Below are positions 49,545 to 57,760 of a stretch of DNA of 64,000 bases, piece by piece. The translations under genes were made by a program, and so were the position numbers. Source of the DNA: a virus. How positions within the stretch are numbered: the first letter of the stretch is position 1; each line of letters opens with the position of its first letter. The stretch lies in IMG/VR virus record IMGVR_UViG_3300037245_004243, positions 62,001 to 126,000 of that record. One strand, written 5' to 3'. The notes under the pieces were generated by a model. It saw nothing but the letters and a program-made list of their open reading frames with translations, did not search any database and had not been told where the DNA came from.

Positions 49545-49594
49545 GCCCTTAGATGAACCCATCGGACTATATTCCCGAGAAAGCATCTAAGGGC
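49545..49594 (+). other. Hairpin in 207-nt non-coding interval
   Basis: GCCCTTAGATG (49545-49555) pairs with CATCTAAGGGC (49584-49594) around a 28-nt loop. No T-tract follows, so a terminator is unlikely; RNA processing or regulation is possible. Confidence 0.5.
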
Positions 49595-49653
49595 AAGTAT
49601 ACAAGAAATTGTATAAAATCAATCAAAAAATTGTACAGAAAGGGGACTGCGAT

Positions 49654-49730
49654 ATGGATTACAACGTAAAAGATACCTTGTAGGCACTTCAGCCACTACA
49701 AGAGGGCCGGGAGCTTCGAACAAACCGGCC
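49654..49730 (+). promoter_or_regulatory. Possible leader peptide with two hairpins (attenuator-like)
   Basis: A nine-codon frame MDYNVKDTL (49654-49683) has a good ribosome binding site (AAAGGGG). Its stop lies in hairpin CTTGTAG/CTACAAG (49677-49702), followed by GGCCGG/CCGGCC (49705-49730) directly before the ribosome binding site of the gene at 49744. Ribosome position on the short frame could control folding. Confidence 0.4.
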
Positions 49731-49743
49731 ATAGGAGACTACA

Positions 49744-49944
49744 ATGGACTTTTATATTGGAAACTTAATTCTCGCAACTAACTACAAACCAGTCTGGACT
49801 TGCTGGCACCGTAAAACCGTAAGCGCCGACGTTCAGGCGCATAAACGCCGCGCACGCCGGACCTACAAACATTACCTTAAAACTGGCTGTATTAGCGATT
49901 ACAACCGCAGCCAACGCAAACTAACTAATCGGGATTTTGATTAA
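49744..49944 (+). CDS. Small basic protein, unknown
   Basis: 66 residues. WTCWHRKTVSADVQAHKRRA, then RRTYKHYLKTGCISDYNR, is rich in Arg/Lys, with Cys/Trp near the middle. Likely a nucleic-acid-binding small protein; the same kind of RR-rich end occurs in the 61196 gene. AGGAGA 8 nt upstream. Confidence 0.55.
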   Translation: MDFYIGNLILATNYKPVWTCWHRKTVSADVQAHKRRARRTYKHYLKTGCISDYNRSQRKLTNRDFD

Positions 49945-49960
49945 AAGGAGAATTAAAAAA

Positions 49961-50230
49961 ATGACACCAGTACAAATTGACGTTTTATTATACTACCACT
50001 GCCACTTTGACCATCACCCGAAAGTAATCGAACGGGCCGAATCATATGTCAGAGCCCTGAATGGATGGAAAGACCAGGGAGTTTTAAAAGAAACTTCGAC
50101 GAAGACAGGCGGGTCGATTTCTGACGCAAGGACGCAAGGATATACGACAACGGAAAAGGGCCGGGCATTGATTGAAATGCTATGCGCCACGCCGATGCCG
50201 GTTATGGTTTACGCTGATCCACGAGGATAA
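49961..50230 (+). CDS. Winged-helix-like conserved phage protein
   Basis: 89 residues from the ATG at 49961 (AAAAGGAGAATT upstream). MTPVQIDVLLYYHCHFDHHP, then WKDQGVLKET, YTTTEKGRALIEMLCATPMP and V, matches a common phage family (MTPxQxxVLLHYY...GLI...YxxTERGxAxVxxLxxxPLP) with a winged-helix look. Probable DNA-binding regulator; function unknown. Confidence 0.6.
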   Translation: MTPVQIDVLLYYHCHFDHHPKVIERAESYVRALNGWKDQGVLKETSTKTGGSISDARTQGYTTTEKGRALIEMLCATPMPVMVYADPRG

Positions 50231-50232
50231 AA

Positions 50233-50838
50233 ATGAGCGAATTAAAATATAGTAAAACACATAGTCCATACATCGAGCTGGTCGACGCCGAAGGAAAAAC
50301 TTACGGGACGATAATTTTCTCCCGTATCACATCGACCAGCGCCGGGTATAAATATTTTTGCTTCACACATCAATATACCAATTCTGTGGTATCAAAAACA
50401 GGCAAAGGCGACAATGCTCGATCCAGAATTACCGAGGTCGACGTCAATGAAAGTTGCACTTTCAATATGAAAATGAAACGGGCCGGGAAATCGGGTGTGC
50501 CGCAGGGAATGATACCGCGCCGCCTGGTTGATTGGATTGTTGCGCTCTTCAGCGAGTATACGGTTGATGGGATAATGCCATATGACGCCATTCCCGCTAT
50601 TGGATTGATTGTTGCCGAGATGGATATAGATAAAATATTAGTGACCGACTGTGAACGCGTCCGAGCCGCCAAGAAAAAAATCAGAGTAGAAAAGGTTCAG
50701 GCCAAGCTCGCCGCCGAAGATAAAGCCGAAATTGAAGAGCAGATCATCAGGGACGATTACAAAAACATGCCGCGCCGTGACGCGCTCGAGGCTGAGTCGG
50801 TAAAAAAGAAAGTCGTAAAATTGTCGGAGGTATTTTGA
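50233..50838 (+). CDS. Early protein of unknown function
   Basis: 201 residues. N-terminal half is beta-rich (YIELVDAEGKTYGTIIFSRI, YKYFCFTHQYTNSVVSKTGK); the C-terminal third is a long charged helix (RAAKKKIRVEKVQAKLAAED). It could be a DNA-binding protein, but no family is recognised. 2 nt after the winged-helix gene. Confidence 0.55.
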   Translation: MSELKYSKTHSPYIELVDAEGKTYGTIIFSRITSTSAGYKYFCFTHQYTNSVVSKTGKGDNARSRITEVDVNESCTFNMKMKRAGKSGVPQGMIPRRLVDWIVALFSEYTVDGIMPYDAIPAIGLIVAEMDIDKILVTDCERVRAAKKKIRVEKVQAKLAAEDKAEIEEQIIRDDYKNMPRRDALEAESVKKKVVKLSEVF

Positions 50839-51200
50839 TGAAAGATGATAAATGTGAATGGTGTTTATCCGGCCAGGATTTTTTATTTAAATATGATAAA
50901 TGGTGGATATGTTCAGAATGCCTTGATATGGCCGAAAAATATACGAAATGCGACACAGACATTACCACCAATTTGAACCGACAAGATCTTGGGGCGGTAT
51001 GCGCCGCAATTGAAGCCGATGAAGTCGATTGGGATGGAGGTCCTATGGAACCTCTGCCGGGGTCAGCATATGGGACCTTTTCCTGGGACGGCAAAAAATA
51101 CGAACTTATTAAAACTGATGAAGTCATCACCAATATTAAATTAATCGCAAAAAAACTTCCGCGATTCGTGAATCACGGATTTTGTTACTCCCGATATTAA
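50835..51200 (+). CDS. Zinc-ribbon early protein, unknown
   Basis: 121 residues. CEWCLSGQDFLFKYDKWWIC, then SEC, gives a CxxC...CxxC zinc ribbon at the N-terminus, followed by an acidic alpha/beta part. ATGA overlap with the upstream gene. Function unknown. Confidence 0.55.
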   Translation: MMKDDKCEWCLSGQDFLFKYDKWWICSECLDMAEKYTKCDTDITTNLNRQDLGAVCAAIEADEVDWDGGPMEPLPGSAYGTFSWDGKKYELIKTDEVITNIKLIAKKLPRFVNHGFCYSRY

Positions 51201-51202
51201 TC

Positions 51203-51352
51203 ATGAGCAAACGAAAGAAAAAAATAATTGTGAACAAGGAACTGGCCGAGAGTCAGAAATTACCTGTTCGCATCCCTTCCGCTAAACCTACCGAATTTCA
51301 TAAGGATAAATCCAAATACGACCGCCGCCAAGAAAAATCCATCCCTGAATAA
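51203..51352 (+). CDS. Small basic protein, unknown
   Basis: 49 residues. SKRKKKIIVNKELAESQK and FHKDKSKYDRRQEK are lysine/arginine-rich. The C-terminal HK..KYDR..EK pattern occurs in many small phage proteins of unknown role. Starts directly after the zinc-ribbon gene; no strong ribosome binding site is seen. Confidence 0.45.
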   Translation: MSKRKKKIIVNKELAESQKLPVRIPSAKPTEFHKDKSKYDRRQEKSIPE

Positions 51353-51362
51353 ATCCCTTCTT

Positions 51363-51392
51363 TTGACAGTAAACCTCTCGAAATGGTATAAT
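51363..51392 (+). promoter_or_regulatory. Sigma70-like promoter before the late sigma gene
   Basis: TTGACA (51363-51368), 18-nt spacer, TATAAT (51387-51392), with consensus boxes. It lacks the AAAATAAAGCT module. The late sigma factor gene starts 37 nt downstream. Confidence 0.8.
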
Positions 51393-51428
51393 GGTTGCAT
51401 ACATTCTAATTCGGAGAGGATCAGCTAA

Positions 51429-51839
51429 ATGTCGAAAAAGCAAGGGAAATATTACGTTAAGAACAAGGAGATGTTGGAAGCCATTATGCGAATGAAGGAG
51501 ACCGGTATCATCGGTGAAGATCTGCATCTAATGTTTTATAAAATGGCGCAGAGTATAGGCACAAAGCCGAGATTTTCGGGGTATACCTGGATCGAGGATA
51601 TGATATCGGATGCATATTTAAAATGCTGCATCAAAGCGGATAAATTTAAACCCGAGAAAACAAACAATCCATTCGGGTATTTTACCACGGTTATTATTCA
51701 TCACTTTTGGGATGCTCTGGCCGGAGAAAACAGACAGAAAAATATCAAGGAAAAACTGCGGGATGACCAAATAAGCCAGATATATCACCGCTATGGAATT
51801 CAATTTAAAGTCGGTAATTCTGGAACCCGGCAAGATTAA
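51429..51839 (+). CDS. gp55: Late-transcription sigma factor, gp55-like
   Basis: 136 residues (T4 gp55 is 185). YYVKNKEMLEAIMRMKETG (T4 YVNNKELLQAIIDWK), RFSGYTWIEDMISDAYLKC (T4 NFSGYTQSWKQEMIADGI) and KFKPEKTNNPFGYFTTVIIH (T4 NPHAYITQACFNAF) align in order. gp55 directs host RNA polymerase to TATAAATA late promoters. The GGTAAATA boxes before late genes here are the expected targets. The C-terminal tail is shortened. Confidence 0.9.
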   Translation: MSKKQGKYYVKNKEMLEAIMRMKETGIIGEDLHLMFYKMAQSIGTKPRFSGYTWIEDMISDAYLKCCIKADKFKPEKTNNPFGYFTTVIIHHFWDALAGENRQKNIKEKLRDDQISQIYHRYGIQFKVGNSGTRQD

Positions 51840-51850
51840 GGAGAATCATC

Positions 51851-52249
51851 ATGACAGGCACCGATACGTTAATTAAGGAAATTGAATTAGTGATGTTGGT
51901 TGTGGATATCAGGGAATTAACCGAGAAGACGATTGTTAGCGCAAAATCGTTACCGTCGCCGGGGCCGTATGGTCAACCGGATTTAGAATTTCAGGTAATG
52001 GCCATCACTGAAATGTTGAAAGCGGTCAAAATCGAAGTGGCCAACGCGCCCGTTATGATACCGGACGGTTACGAGCAACCAATTGTGATGCAGACACGCC
52101 GCCTGGGTGAAACCGAAATGGTGACAATTCCCAAAGGATGTGATACAATATACCTTTACAATTGGTTCACCCTGGCCGATCTGATGACCCAGGAAAAATC
52201 GCAAATGATACGCCTCGCATTTGTTGGGGAAGGGAAACAGATAACATGA
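51851..52249 (+). CDS. Early/middle protein of unknown function
   Basis: 132 residues. The N-terminal half is helical (LIKEIELVMLVVDIRELTEK), the centre has proline/glycine (SLPSPGPYGQPDLEFQVMAI), and the end has aromatic helix residues. ATGA overlap with the polynucleotide kinase gene. No family recognised. Confidence 0.55.
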   Translation: MTGTDTLIKEIELVMLVVDIRELTEKTIVSAKSLPSPGPYGQPDLEFQVMAITEMLKAVKIEVANAPVMIPDGYEQPIVMQTRRLGETEMVTIPKGCDTIYLYNWFTLADLMTQEKSQMIRLAFVGEGKQIT

Positions 52250-52701
52250 AAGAAGCAAAACCCAGGATAATATTGATGAGTGGACTACCACAAAGTGGGA
52301 AATCCACCGAGGCCAGAATGATGAAAAGCCCTATTGTTAGCCGGGACGCCATTCGTAAAACCATCGGGGGTGCCATCCGATATTATAAAGAAGAAAAACG
52401 GGTGACCGAAATAGAACACCTTATGGTTGAAAGCCTAATCAATGCCGGGCATTCTGAAGTGATCATCGATGCTTGTCACCTGAAAGTAACATACCGGAAC
52501 GCATGGCAAAAATTCGTCGATCACCGGGATTACGATATGCACGTTTTCAATGTCATGACCAGCCTCGAAACCTGCGTCTCCAGGGCAAAACGGAATTTTC
52601 CTGATAATCCCGATTTTCCTGCCGTGATATTCCGGATGTGGAAAAAGTCAGCAATGACCATCGGAGCAATACCCGAAAAACAATCAGATAATTGGATGTA
52701 A
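52246..52701 (+). CDS. Polynucleotide kinase-type P-loop protein
   Basis: 151 residues from the ATG at 52246 (ATGA overlap). P-loop GLPQSGKST (13-21), VSRDAIRKTIGG and VIIDACHLKVTYRNAWQKFV follow the kinase domain of T4 PseT-type 5'-polynucleotide kinases. The 3'-phosphatase domain of PseT is absent. Likely repairs 5' ends of nucleic acid during infection. A 15-bp hairpin follows directly. Confidence 0.75.
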   Translation: MKEAKPRIILMSGLPQSGKSTEARMMKSPIVSRDAIRKTIGGAIRYYKEEKRVTEIEHLMVESLINAGHSEVIIDACHLKVTYRNAWQKFVDHRDYDMHVFNVMTSLETCVSRAKRNFPDNPDFPAVIFRMWKKSAMTIGAIPEKQSDNWM

Positions 52702-52702
52702 T

Positions 52703-52740
52703 TTTTTGCCCCAAATACGACGCACTATTTGGGGCAAAAA
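52703..52740. other. 15-bp perfect hairpin before gp47
   Basis: TTTTTGCCCCAAATA (52703-52717) and TATTTGGGGCAAAAA (52726-52740) enclose an 8-nt loop. It ends directly at the ribosome binding site GGAG of gp47. Being symmetrical, it could stabilise or process the transcript, or terminate in part; there is no U-tract downstream of the stem. Confidence 0.6.
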
Positions 52741-52751
52741 GGAGAAAATTT

Positions 52752-53777
52752 ATGGGCAAAACAGTTGTTATTGGTGATTTACACTTTGGTATCAAGATGG
52801 CTGATGAACGCTTTCTCGGATATCAAATAGAGGAATGGAAAAAATTCATAAACGGGTATTGCCTGGTGAACGATGTCAACCAATTAATAATCTTGGGTGA
52901 CTTTTTCGACAATCGGAATTATCTGTCGGTAAAAATGCTCGATACCGTGAGAACGCAAATTTTCAAGTATGATATGGATATCGTTTTGCTTGTTGGTAAC
53001 CACGATACTCTTTATCGGAATACGAACGCCGTCAGCTCACCGCGCCTGATATTTGGAACACATGATAATATCCAGATAATCGATACCGTCAAAGAGATGT
53101 ATATTGATGACGTCAAATGCCTGATGCTGCCCTGGATAAATAAAGAAAATTACAACAAATCCATTGCCGCCGTGAAGAAAACTGAGGCCGAGTATTGTTT
53201 CGCGCATTTGGCATTGAATGAATTTGAGATGACCTCCGGAATCAAATGCACCACCGGGCTTAACGCCTCCCTCTTTAAAAAATTCAAAGGGGTGTTTACC
53301 GGGCATTTTCATCTGGTCCAGGATGTGGGCAATATCCATTATTTGGGCTCATTTTATCAGACGACCTGGACCGACTGCGGGGATCAAAAGCGAATTTATG
53401 TGGTGGAAGATGGGTTTGAATTGTCGCCGGTACCAATAACCAGGCAAATTTTCAAGAAAATCTATTTGACGAAAGAAGAGCCAATAACCCAGGAAATTAT
53501 CGATTCTGTAGCAGATTGTTACGTTAAAGTCTATTTAAGTTACAAAATGACGGCAAAAGAAGATAAACTTTTGTCAAAATTGTTGGATTGTGCTATAAAT
53601 GTGGATGTAATCGATTTGCGCCTATTACTTGAGGAAGATGGCCGGGATGTGACCGAAGAGGATTTTCTGGAAATATTCAACGGTTTTATGGAACTTCAGG
53701 AAGACCTTGATGAGGAACTGAAGACCGCAGTATCAAATTTGATTCAAAAAACTTATAATGAGGCATTGGAGAAATAA
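52752..53777 (+). CDS. gp47: Recombination nuclease subunit gp47 (Mre11/SbcD)
   Basis: 341 residues (T4 gp47 is 339). Phosphoesterase motifs are present in order: GDLHFG (7-12), GDFFDNRN, LLVGNHDTL, FAHLALNE and FTGHFHLV. It pairs with gp46 downstream; together they resect DNA ends for recombination-dependent replication. The ATG at 52752 has GGAGAAAATT upstream; an earlier in-frame ATG lies within the hairpin. Confidence 0.95.
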   Translation: MGKTVVIGDLHFGIKMADERFLGYQIEEWKKFINGYCLVNDVNQLIILGDFFDNRNYLSVKMLDTVRTQIFKYDMDIVLLVGNHDTLYRNTNAVSSPRLIFGTHDNIQIIDTVKEMYIDDVKCLMLPWINKENYNKSIAAVKKTEAEYCFAHLALNEFEMTSGIKCTTGLNASLFKKFKGVFTGHFHLVQDVGNIHYLGSFYQTTWTDCGDQKRIYVVEDGFELSPVPITRQIFKKIYLTKEEPITQEIIDSVADCYVKVYLSYKMTAKEDKLLSKLLDCAINVDVIDLRLLLEEDGRDVTEEDFLEIFNGFMELQEDLDEELKTAVSNLIQKTYNEALEK

Positions 53778-53779
53778 TA

Positions 53780-53962
53780 ATGGATAGAAAAATTAAGCAT
53801 GAAGTGGATTGCACTCATATGGTTGCCCATTTGGAAGACCTGCTGCCAGATCGGCGTCAGATTCATTATCAATGGGAAATTACCGAAGATATACAAGAGC
53901 ACGCCCCAAATCTGGAATGGGGATGGTTTGGGTTTATTCCAATGGTAATCTATAGATCATAA
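53780..53962 (+). CDS. Small protein between gp47 and gp46, unknown
   Basis: 60 residues. HMVAHLEDLLPDRRQIHYQW and a tryptophan-rich end (APNLEWGWFGFIPMVIYRS). T4 also has small genes (46.1, 46.2) between these two, but I see no clear similarity. Confidence 0.5.
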   Translation: MDRKIKHEVDCTHMVAHLEDLLPDRRQIHYQWEITEDIQEHAPNLEWGWFGFIPMVIYRS

Positions 53963-53978
53963 AAAGAAACTATAGTTT

Positions 53979-54131
53979 ATGCGATTTATAAAACATATTA
54001 TAAACGGATATCGATTATACAAAAGGGCCAAAGCCGGGAAGAGCGCTCTTCCCGTTGACGATGCTGGCTCAATAGTATATGATTTAATTTGGAAATTGAT
54101 AACGCCAAAAAGGTGGTATATTAAAAAATGA
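53979..54131 (+). CDS. Small basic protein, unknown
   Basis: 50 residues, ATG at 53979. Basic and helical (FIKHIINGYRLYKRAKAGKS, WKLITPKRWYIKK). Its stop overlaps the gp46 start (ATGA), so it may couple gp46 translation. Weak upstream site (AAAGAAAC). Confidence 0.4.
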   Translation: MRFIKHIINGYRLYKRAKAGKSALPVDDAGSIVYDLIWKLITPKRWYIKK

Positions 54132-56335
54132 GATTCAAAAGTATTCGATGGAGAAATTTGTTTTCATATGGCAAAAAGTGGACCGAGATAGACCTGGACA
54201 GCAATTTGGCCATAAACATCATCGGCAAAAACGGTGACGGAAAATCAGTATTAGTTGAGGCCTTTTATTTTGCCTTGACCGGGAAACCCCTGCGGAAGTG
54301 CAAAAAATCCACAATCGTCAACATATTCAATAAAAAGGATTGCCTGGTCGAACTGAAAGTCGAAGCGGGGAGTCATCGATTTTTGATTATTCGCGGGGTA
54401 AAACCGAATGTATTCCTTATTTTTAAAGATGGCGCCAATGAACCACTTGATGAAAGCGCGATGATGATAGACACGCAGACTTATCTTGAGACTGTGTTGG
54501 GGTATACGCCTAAGAATTTAAAACATACGCTCATCATGTCGACCACCGATTATCAGCCTTTCCTGCGCCTCCCTGCCGCCGATAAACGCCTATTTGTAGA
54601 GGATATCTTGTCCATTGAAATATTCTCCATAATGAATAAGCTGGTCAAAGCCAAACTTTCAATTTTGAAAGACGAGATCAGGGATAATGTCACCGATATC
54701 GAAAAGCTGCAATATAAACTGAATATGATTCTGGAATATAACAAGCAGCAGCAGGAAAACGATGACGACGAACTCGCTGAACATCGCCAGAACATCATCG
54801 ATGAAAAATTATCACTTTCAAAGGAAGTCGAAAGTATAGAATTGCGATTGAAAGCCAGCATTAAAACGGAGCAAAAATCCCTGACCGAAACCCTGAGCAA
54901 GGTAGAAGAAAATTCTGCTTATACCGTCAAAGCAGAGAAGGCCGCTTTGAAAACTGATATCGAGCATTTGAAATTAAAAGCCAAAGTGTTGAAAGAAACA
55001 CTGGCCGAATGCAAAGCAAATAGTCTTATATTAGCCGGACGGGTAGACGATCAAAAGACCGCCGCCGAGAAACTTACTGAAGAAAAAAGTGTGCATGCGA
55101 CCGCTCATACCATCCATTCCGGAAAATATGATGGTGATATTGCGAAATACGAGACCGGAAAGAAAAACGGATCGGACGCCCAATTAAAATTAAAAATTAA
55201 ATTGGAGTCAAAGCAGGAAGATCTCAATTATTATTATGAGACCGATGAATGCACCGAGTGCAAGCAACCAATCGATCCAAAATTTAAAACGGATCAATTG
55301 GCTGGATTAGAAGATGAAATCAAAGCCCTGCAATTGAAGTCTGCCAAGATAAAATCGGAACTGAATAAGGTCGAGAAATTCAAGCATCGAATCGAAAAAT
55401 TTAAGGTAGACAAAATTACGCCACTGAATGAAAAGGTCAGAGAACTGGAAGACAGATTGGTGGATCTAAAAGTATCCTGGGGCGATGATGAGACTGAAAT
55501 AAAAGTAACGGAGCAAAAAGAAATTGCGTGTCGAAAGCAAATGGCCACTTTTAAGGAATCCAGCAATAAGCTAAAGGTTGATGCCGCCGCGAGGATTACC
55601 GGATATGAAAACACCGATGTTATAATCGATGACATGAAGGCAAAGTCAAAATACCGCACCGACCGTATTCATACCGAAACGGCAGACAGAATCACAAATT
55701 GTAATGCCGATACAAAGCGCCGGATCACCGGGTATAAAAATAAAATCGAAACCCTGGAAAGTAAAGAACGGGGTAACATAAAGGATGAACTGGCGCCGGG
55801 CCGGGATGTCGAAGAGGCCGAGGCCAAGAAAAAAGCCTTAACATTCAAAAAGCTGGTCTATGATGTCACCATAAGAATCCTTTCGGATAAAGGAATAAAA
55901 ACCTATATCATCAAACGGTATATTCCGAAACTGAATAATTTAGTCAACGTTTACCTGGAGATTTTATCTGCACCATATAAGCTATCATTTAATGAAGAAC
56001 TCGAGGAGAAAATAGCACTCCAAGGGTATGACAATCTTTCATATGATAATTTTTCAATGGGCGAGCGCCAACGATGTGATATCGCCATGCTTTTTTCCTT
56101 TCTCGATATCGGCAAAATGAAAAATTCTGTTGCATCCAATCTACTTCTAATGGATGAGATATTCGACCGGAGTCTGGACGATGACGGGATTGTGGGCATA
56201 ATAAATATTATCGAAAGCATGAAAGCAAAGGGATATACGATTATTAATATCTCGCATAAACATCAATTGGCTGATAAATTTGACGAGACTTATCGGGCAA
56301 GCAAAGACAAATTTTCGAGACTGGATAAAATATGA
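54128..56335 (+). CDS. gp46: Recombination nuclease ATPase subunit gp46 (Rad50/SbcC)
   Basis: 735 residues (T4 gp46 is 560, so long). Walker A GKNGDGKS at 33-40; central coiled coil about 180-560 with a zinc hook CTEC near residue 376; signature FSMGERQRCDIAMLFSF; Walker B LLLMDEIFDRSLDDDG; D-loop and switch His (NISHKHQLADKF). The longer arms account for the extra length. Works with gp47 as an ATP-gated nuclease. Confidence 0.95.
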   Translation: MRFKSIRWRNLFSYGKKWTEIDLDSNLAINIIGKNGDGKSVLVEAFYFALTGKPLRKCKKSTIVNIFNKKDCLVELKVEAGSHRFLIIRGVKPNVFLIFKDGANEPLDESAMMIDTQTYLETVLGYTPKNLKHTLIMSTTDYQPFLRLPAADKRLFVEDILSIEIFSIMNKLVKAKLSILKDEIRDNVTDIEKLQYKLNMILEYNKQQQENDDDELAEHRQNIIDEKLSLSKEVESIELRLKASIKTEQKSLTETLSKVEENSAYTVKAEKAALKTDIEHLKLKAKVLKETLAECKANSLILAGRVDDQKTAAEKLTEEKSVHATAHTIHSGKYDGDIAKYETGKKNGSDAQLKLKIKLESKQEDLNYYYETDECTECKQPIDPKFKTDQLAGLEDEIKALQLKSAKIKSELNKVEKFKHRIEKFKVDKITPLNEKVRELEDRLVDLKVSWGDDETEIKVTEQKEIACRKQMATFKESSNKLKVDAAARITGYENTDVIIDDMKAKSKYRTDRIHTETADRITNCNADTKRRITGYKNKIETLESKERGNIKDELAPGRDVEEAEAKKKALTFKKLVYDVTIRILSDKGIKTYIIKRYIPKLNNLVNVYLEILSAPYKLSFNEELEEKIALQGYDNLSYDNFSMGERQRCDIAMLFSFLDIGKMKNSVASNLLLMDEIFDRSLDDDGIVGIINIIESMKAKGYTIINISHKHQLADKFDETYRASKDKFSRLDKI

Positions 56336-56559
56336 GACACTGGATGATCAAAATAGATAATGAATTTGTTCGATATATTCTCCCTGGAATTATTCTCCAG
56401 GGAGAAGAATTGGACCTGCAGAAATTGATGCGAGATCCCGCATATGTAAAGAAAATAGGCGTGCCGGATTCATGTATTTTCAGCAGGTATGGTTTGATTC
56501 CTTTGGAGATAGCCGAAAAATATTTTAAACAATTGGCACTTACCGGAGACCCGAAATGA
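56332..56559 (+). CDS. Small protein, unknown
   Basis: 75 residues. VRYILPGIILQGEELDLQKL and GLIPLEIAEKYFKQLALTGD suggest a small helical fold. ATGA overlaps at both ends (gp46 and the following micro-frame). No family recognised. Confidence 0.5.
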   Translation: MRHWMIKIDNEFVRYILPGIILQGEELDLQKLMRDPAYVKKIGVPDSCIFSRYGLIPLEIAEKYFKQLALTGDPK

Positions 56560-56624
56560 AATGCGTTATAATGGGTAATATAATGGACGTTAACCCACTT
56601 ATGGACCACTATGGGGAACTATAA
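56556..56624 (+). CDS. 22-residue coupling micro-ORF
   Basis: The frame MKCVIMGNIMDVNPLMDHYG, ending EL, overlaps the preceding stop (ATGA) and the following start (TAATG). It may keep ribosomes moving across a gap without an own ribosome binding site. Could be chance. Confidence 0.3.
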   Translation: MKCVIMGNIMDVNPLMDHYGEL

Positions 56625-56989
56625 TGGACATTGTGAATACAATAGTTAATAAAATTCGGCATCAAAGCCAATGGATTATTGGACAAGATGATATGTATCA
56701 ACCATTCTATCCCGATCAATACGAAATAATTGACGCTTTGAACAAAGCCGGGGTGTTTATGGATGTTATCATATCCACGGGGGTTTTGCTTGAAGGCAAC
56801 GACTCAATACTGGCCAAATCAAGTCTTTTCAAAGTGGGTGACATATTTCACAAATTAAAAGAAAATAAATCGATATTATTTTATTTTTGGGCGATACAGC
56901 CATGCGGAATGGTCAAACTTCGGTATGCCAAAAGTTCAAAAATTATACGACCATTACAACGATACAGGAAGGAACTAAATAGTGAATGA
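56624..56989 (+). CDS. Protein of unknown function
   Basis: 121 residues. IVNTIVNKIRHQSQWIIGQD, FMDVIISTGVLLEGNDSILA and ILFYFWAIQPCGMVKLRYAK; alpha/beta. The end overlaps the MazG-like gene by 8 nt. No family recognised. Confidence 0.5.
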   Translation: MDIVNTIVNKIRHQSQWIIGQDDMYQPFYPDQYEIIDALNKAGVFMDVIISTGVLLEGNDSILAKSSLFKVGDIFHKLKENKSILFYFWAIQPCGMVKLRYAKSSKIIRPLQRYRKELNSE

Positions 56990-57380
56990 TAGATGGGATG
57001 AAGAATGGGATATGGCAAATGGTGTGAAACTCGAGCCGTATTGCTTTGACGCATATCAGGAAGATTGCCGTCATACCGATGTTGGAACTTCCGCGCAGGA
57101 TTTAATGAAGCCGGGATGGTTATATTATGTTCTTGGAATCGGGGAAGAGGCCGGGGAAATCCTGGGAAAAATTAAGAAACTTTTCCGCGACCGGGGAGGC
57201 GTCATCGATAACGTTTTCAAGGCATTGCTTATAAAAGAATGCGGGGACGTGCTTTGGTACATGGCCAGGTTGCTTGACCATTTCGATATTCCATTCAGTG
57301 TGGTCGCCGCCACAAACAAGGAAAAACTTATTGACCGAATGGAACGGGGAGTGCTTCACGGGGACGGAGACGATAGATAA
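56982..57380 (+). CDS. MazG-like nucleotide pyrophosphohydrolase
   Basis: 132 residues, GTG start at 56982 with AGGAAGGAAC upstream. The metal-binding signatures of all-alpha NTP pyrophosphatases are present: E55-E56xxE59 in GEEAGEILGKIKKLF and E86xxD89 in KECGDVLWYMARLLDHF. Such phage enzymes clear nucleotides or alarmones. The ATG at 56986 is out of frame. Confidence 0.8.
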   Translation: MNDRWDEEWDMANGVKLEPYCFDAYQEDCRHTDVGTSAQDLMKPGWLYYVLGIGEEAGEILGKIKKLFRDRGGVIDNVFKALLIKECGDVLWYMARLLDHFDIPFSVVAATNKEKLIDRMERGVLHGDGDDR

Positions 57381-57414
57381 ATAAATATAAAACAGAAAAT
57401 TATGGAGATGATCG

Positions 57415-57759
57415 ATGATTAGCTTGCAAGGAAAGAGAGACACTATTTGCCTGAACGAAAAATTATTCCTTATTCCTAAAAATAAATGGGAAACGCTGTG
57501 CAAATATATCAACCGCCGTCGAAACGGGGCCGTGATAACCAGAACGAAACTCATGGAACATTTGTATGTGACAATGGGTCGTCGGCATGGTTCTCATCAA
57601 TCCATTGACACGTATAGGAATTATTTAACAAAAGCCGGGTTTCTGCGTATAATAGGACCAGGAAAATATGAAAAGGTTAAAACGATTCCATACAAAATAT
57701 CGCGCCGGGACGTTCAGCGTCTTGGGTATGAAACTTCATGCTACTTAAAAGGTTGGTAA
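57415..57759 (+). CDS. Winged-helix-like protein, unknown
   Basis: 114 residues. LMEHLYVTMGRRHGSHQSID followed by TYRNYLTKAGFLRIIGPGKY resembles a winged helix (helix, recognition helix, GxL strand). Basic. TGGAGATG precedes the ATG. Probable DNA-binding protein. Confidence 0.5.
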   Translation: MISLQGKRDTICLNEKLFLIPKNKWETLCKYINRRRNGAVITRTKLMEHLYVTMGRRHGSHQSIDTYRNYLTKAGFLRIIGPGKYEKVKTIPYKISRRDVQRLGYETSCYLKGW

Positions 57760-57760
57760 A

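Noticed and set aside
49677-49743. tRNA in the 49537-49743 interval
   Set aside because: Contains TTCGAA in a hairpin loop but no acceptor, D-arm or anticodon arm can be formed.
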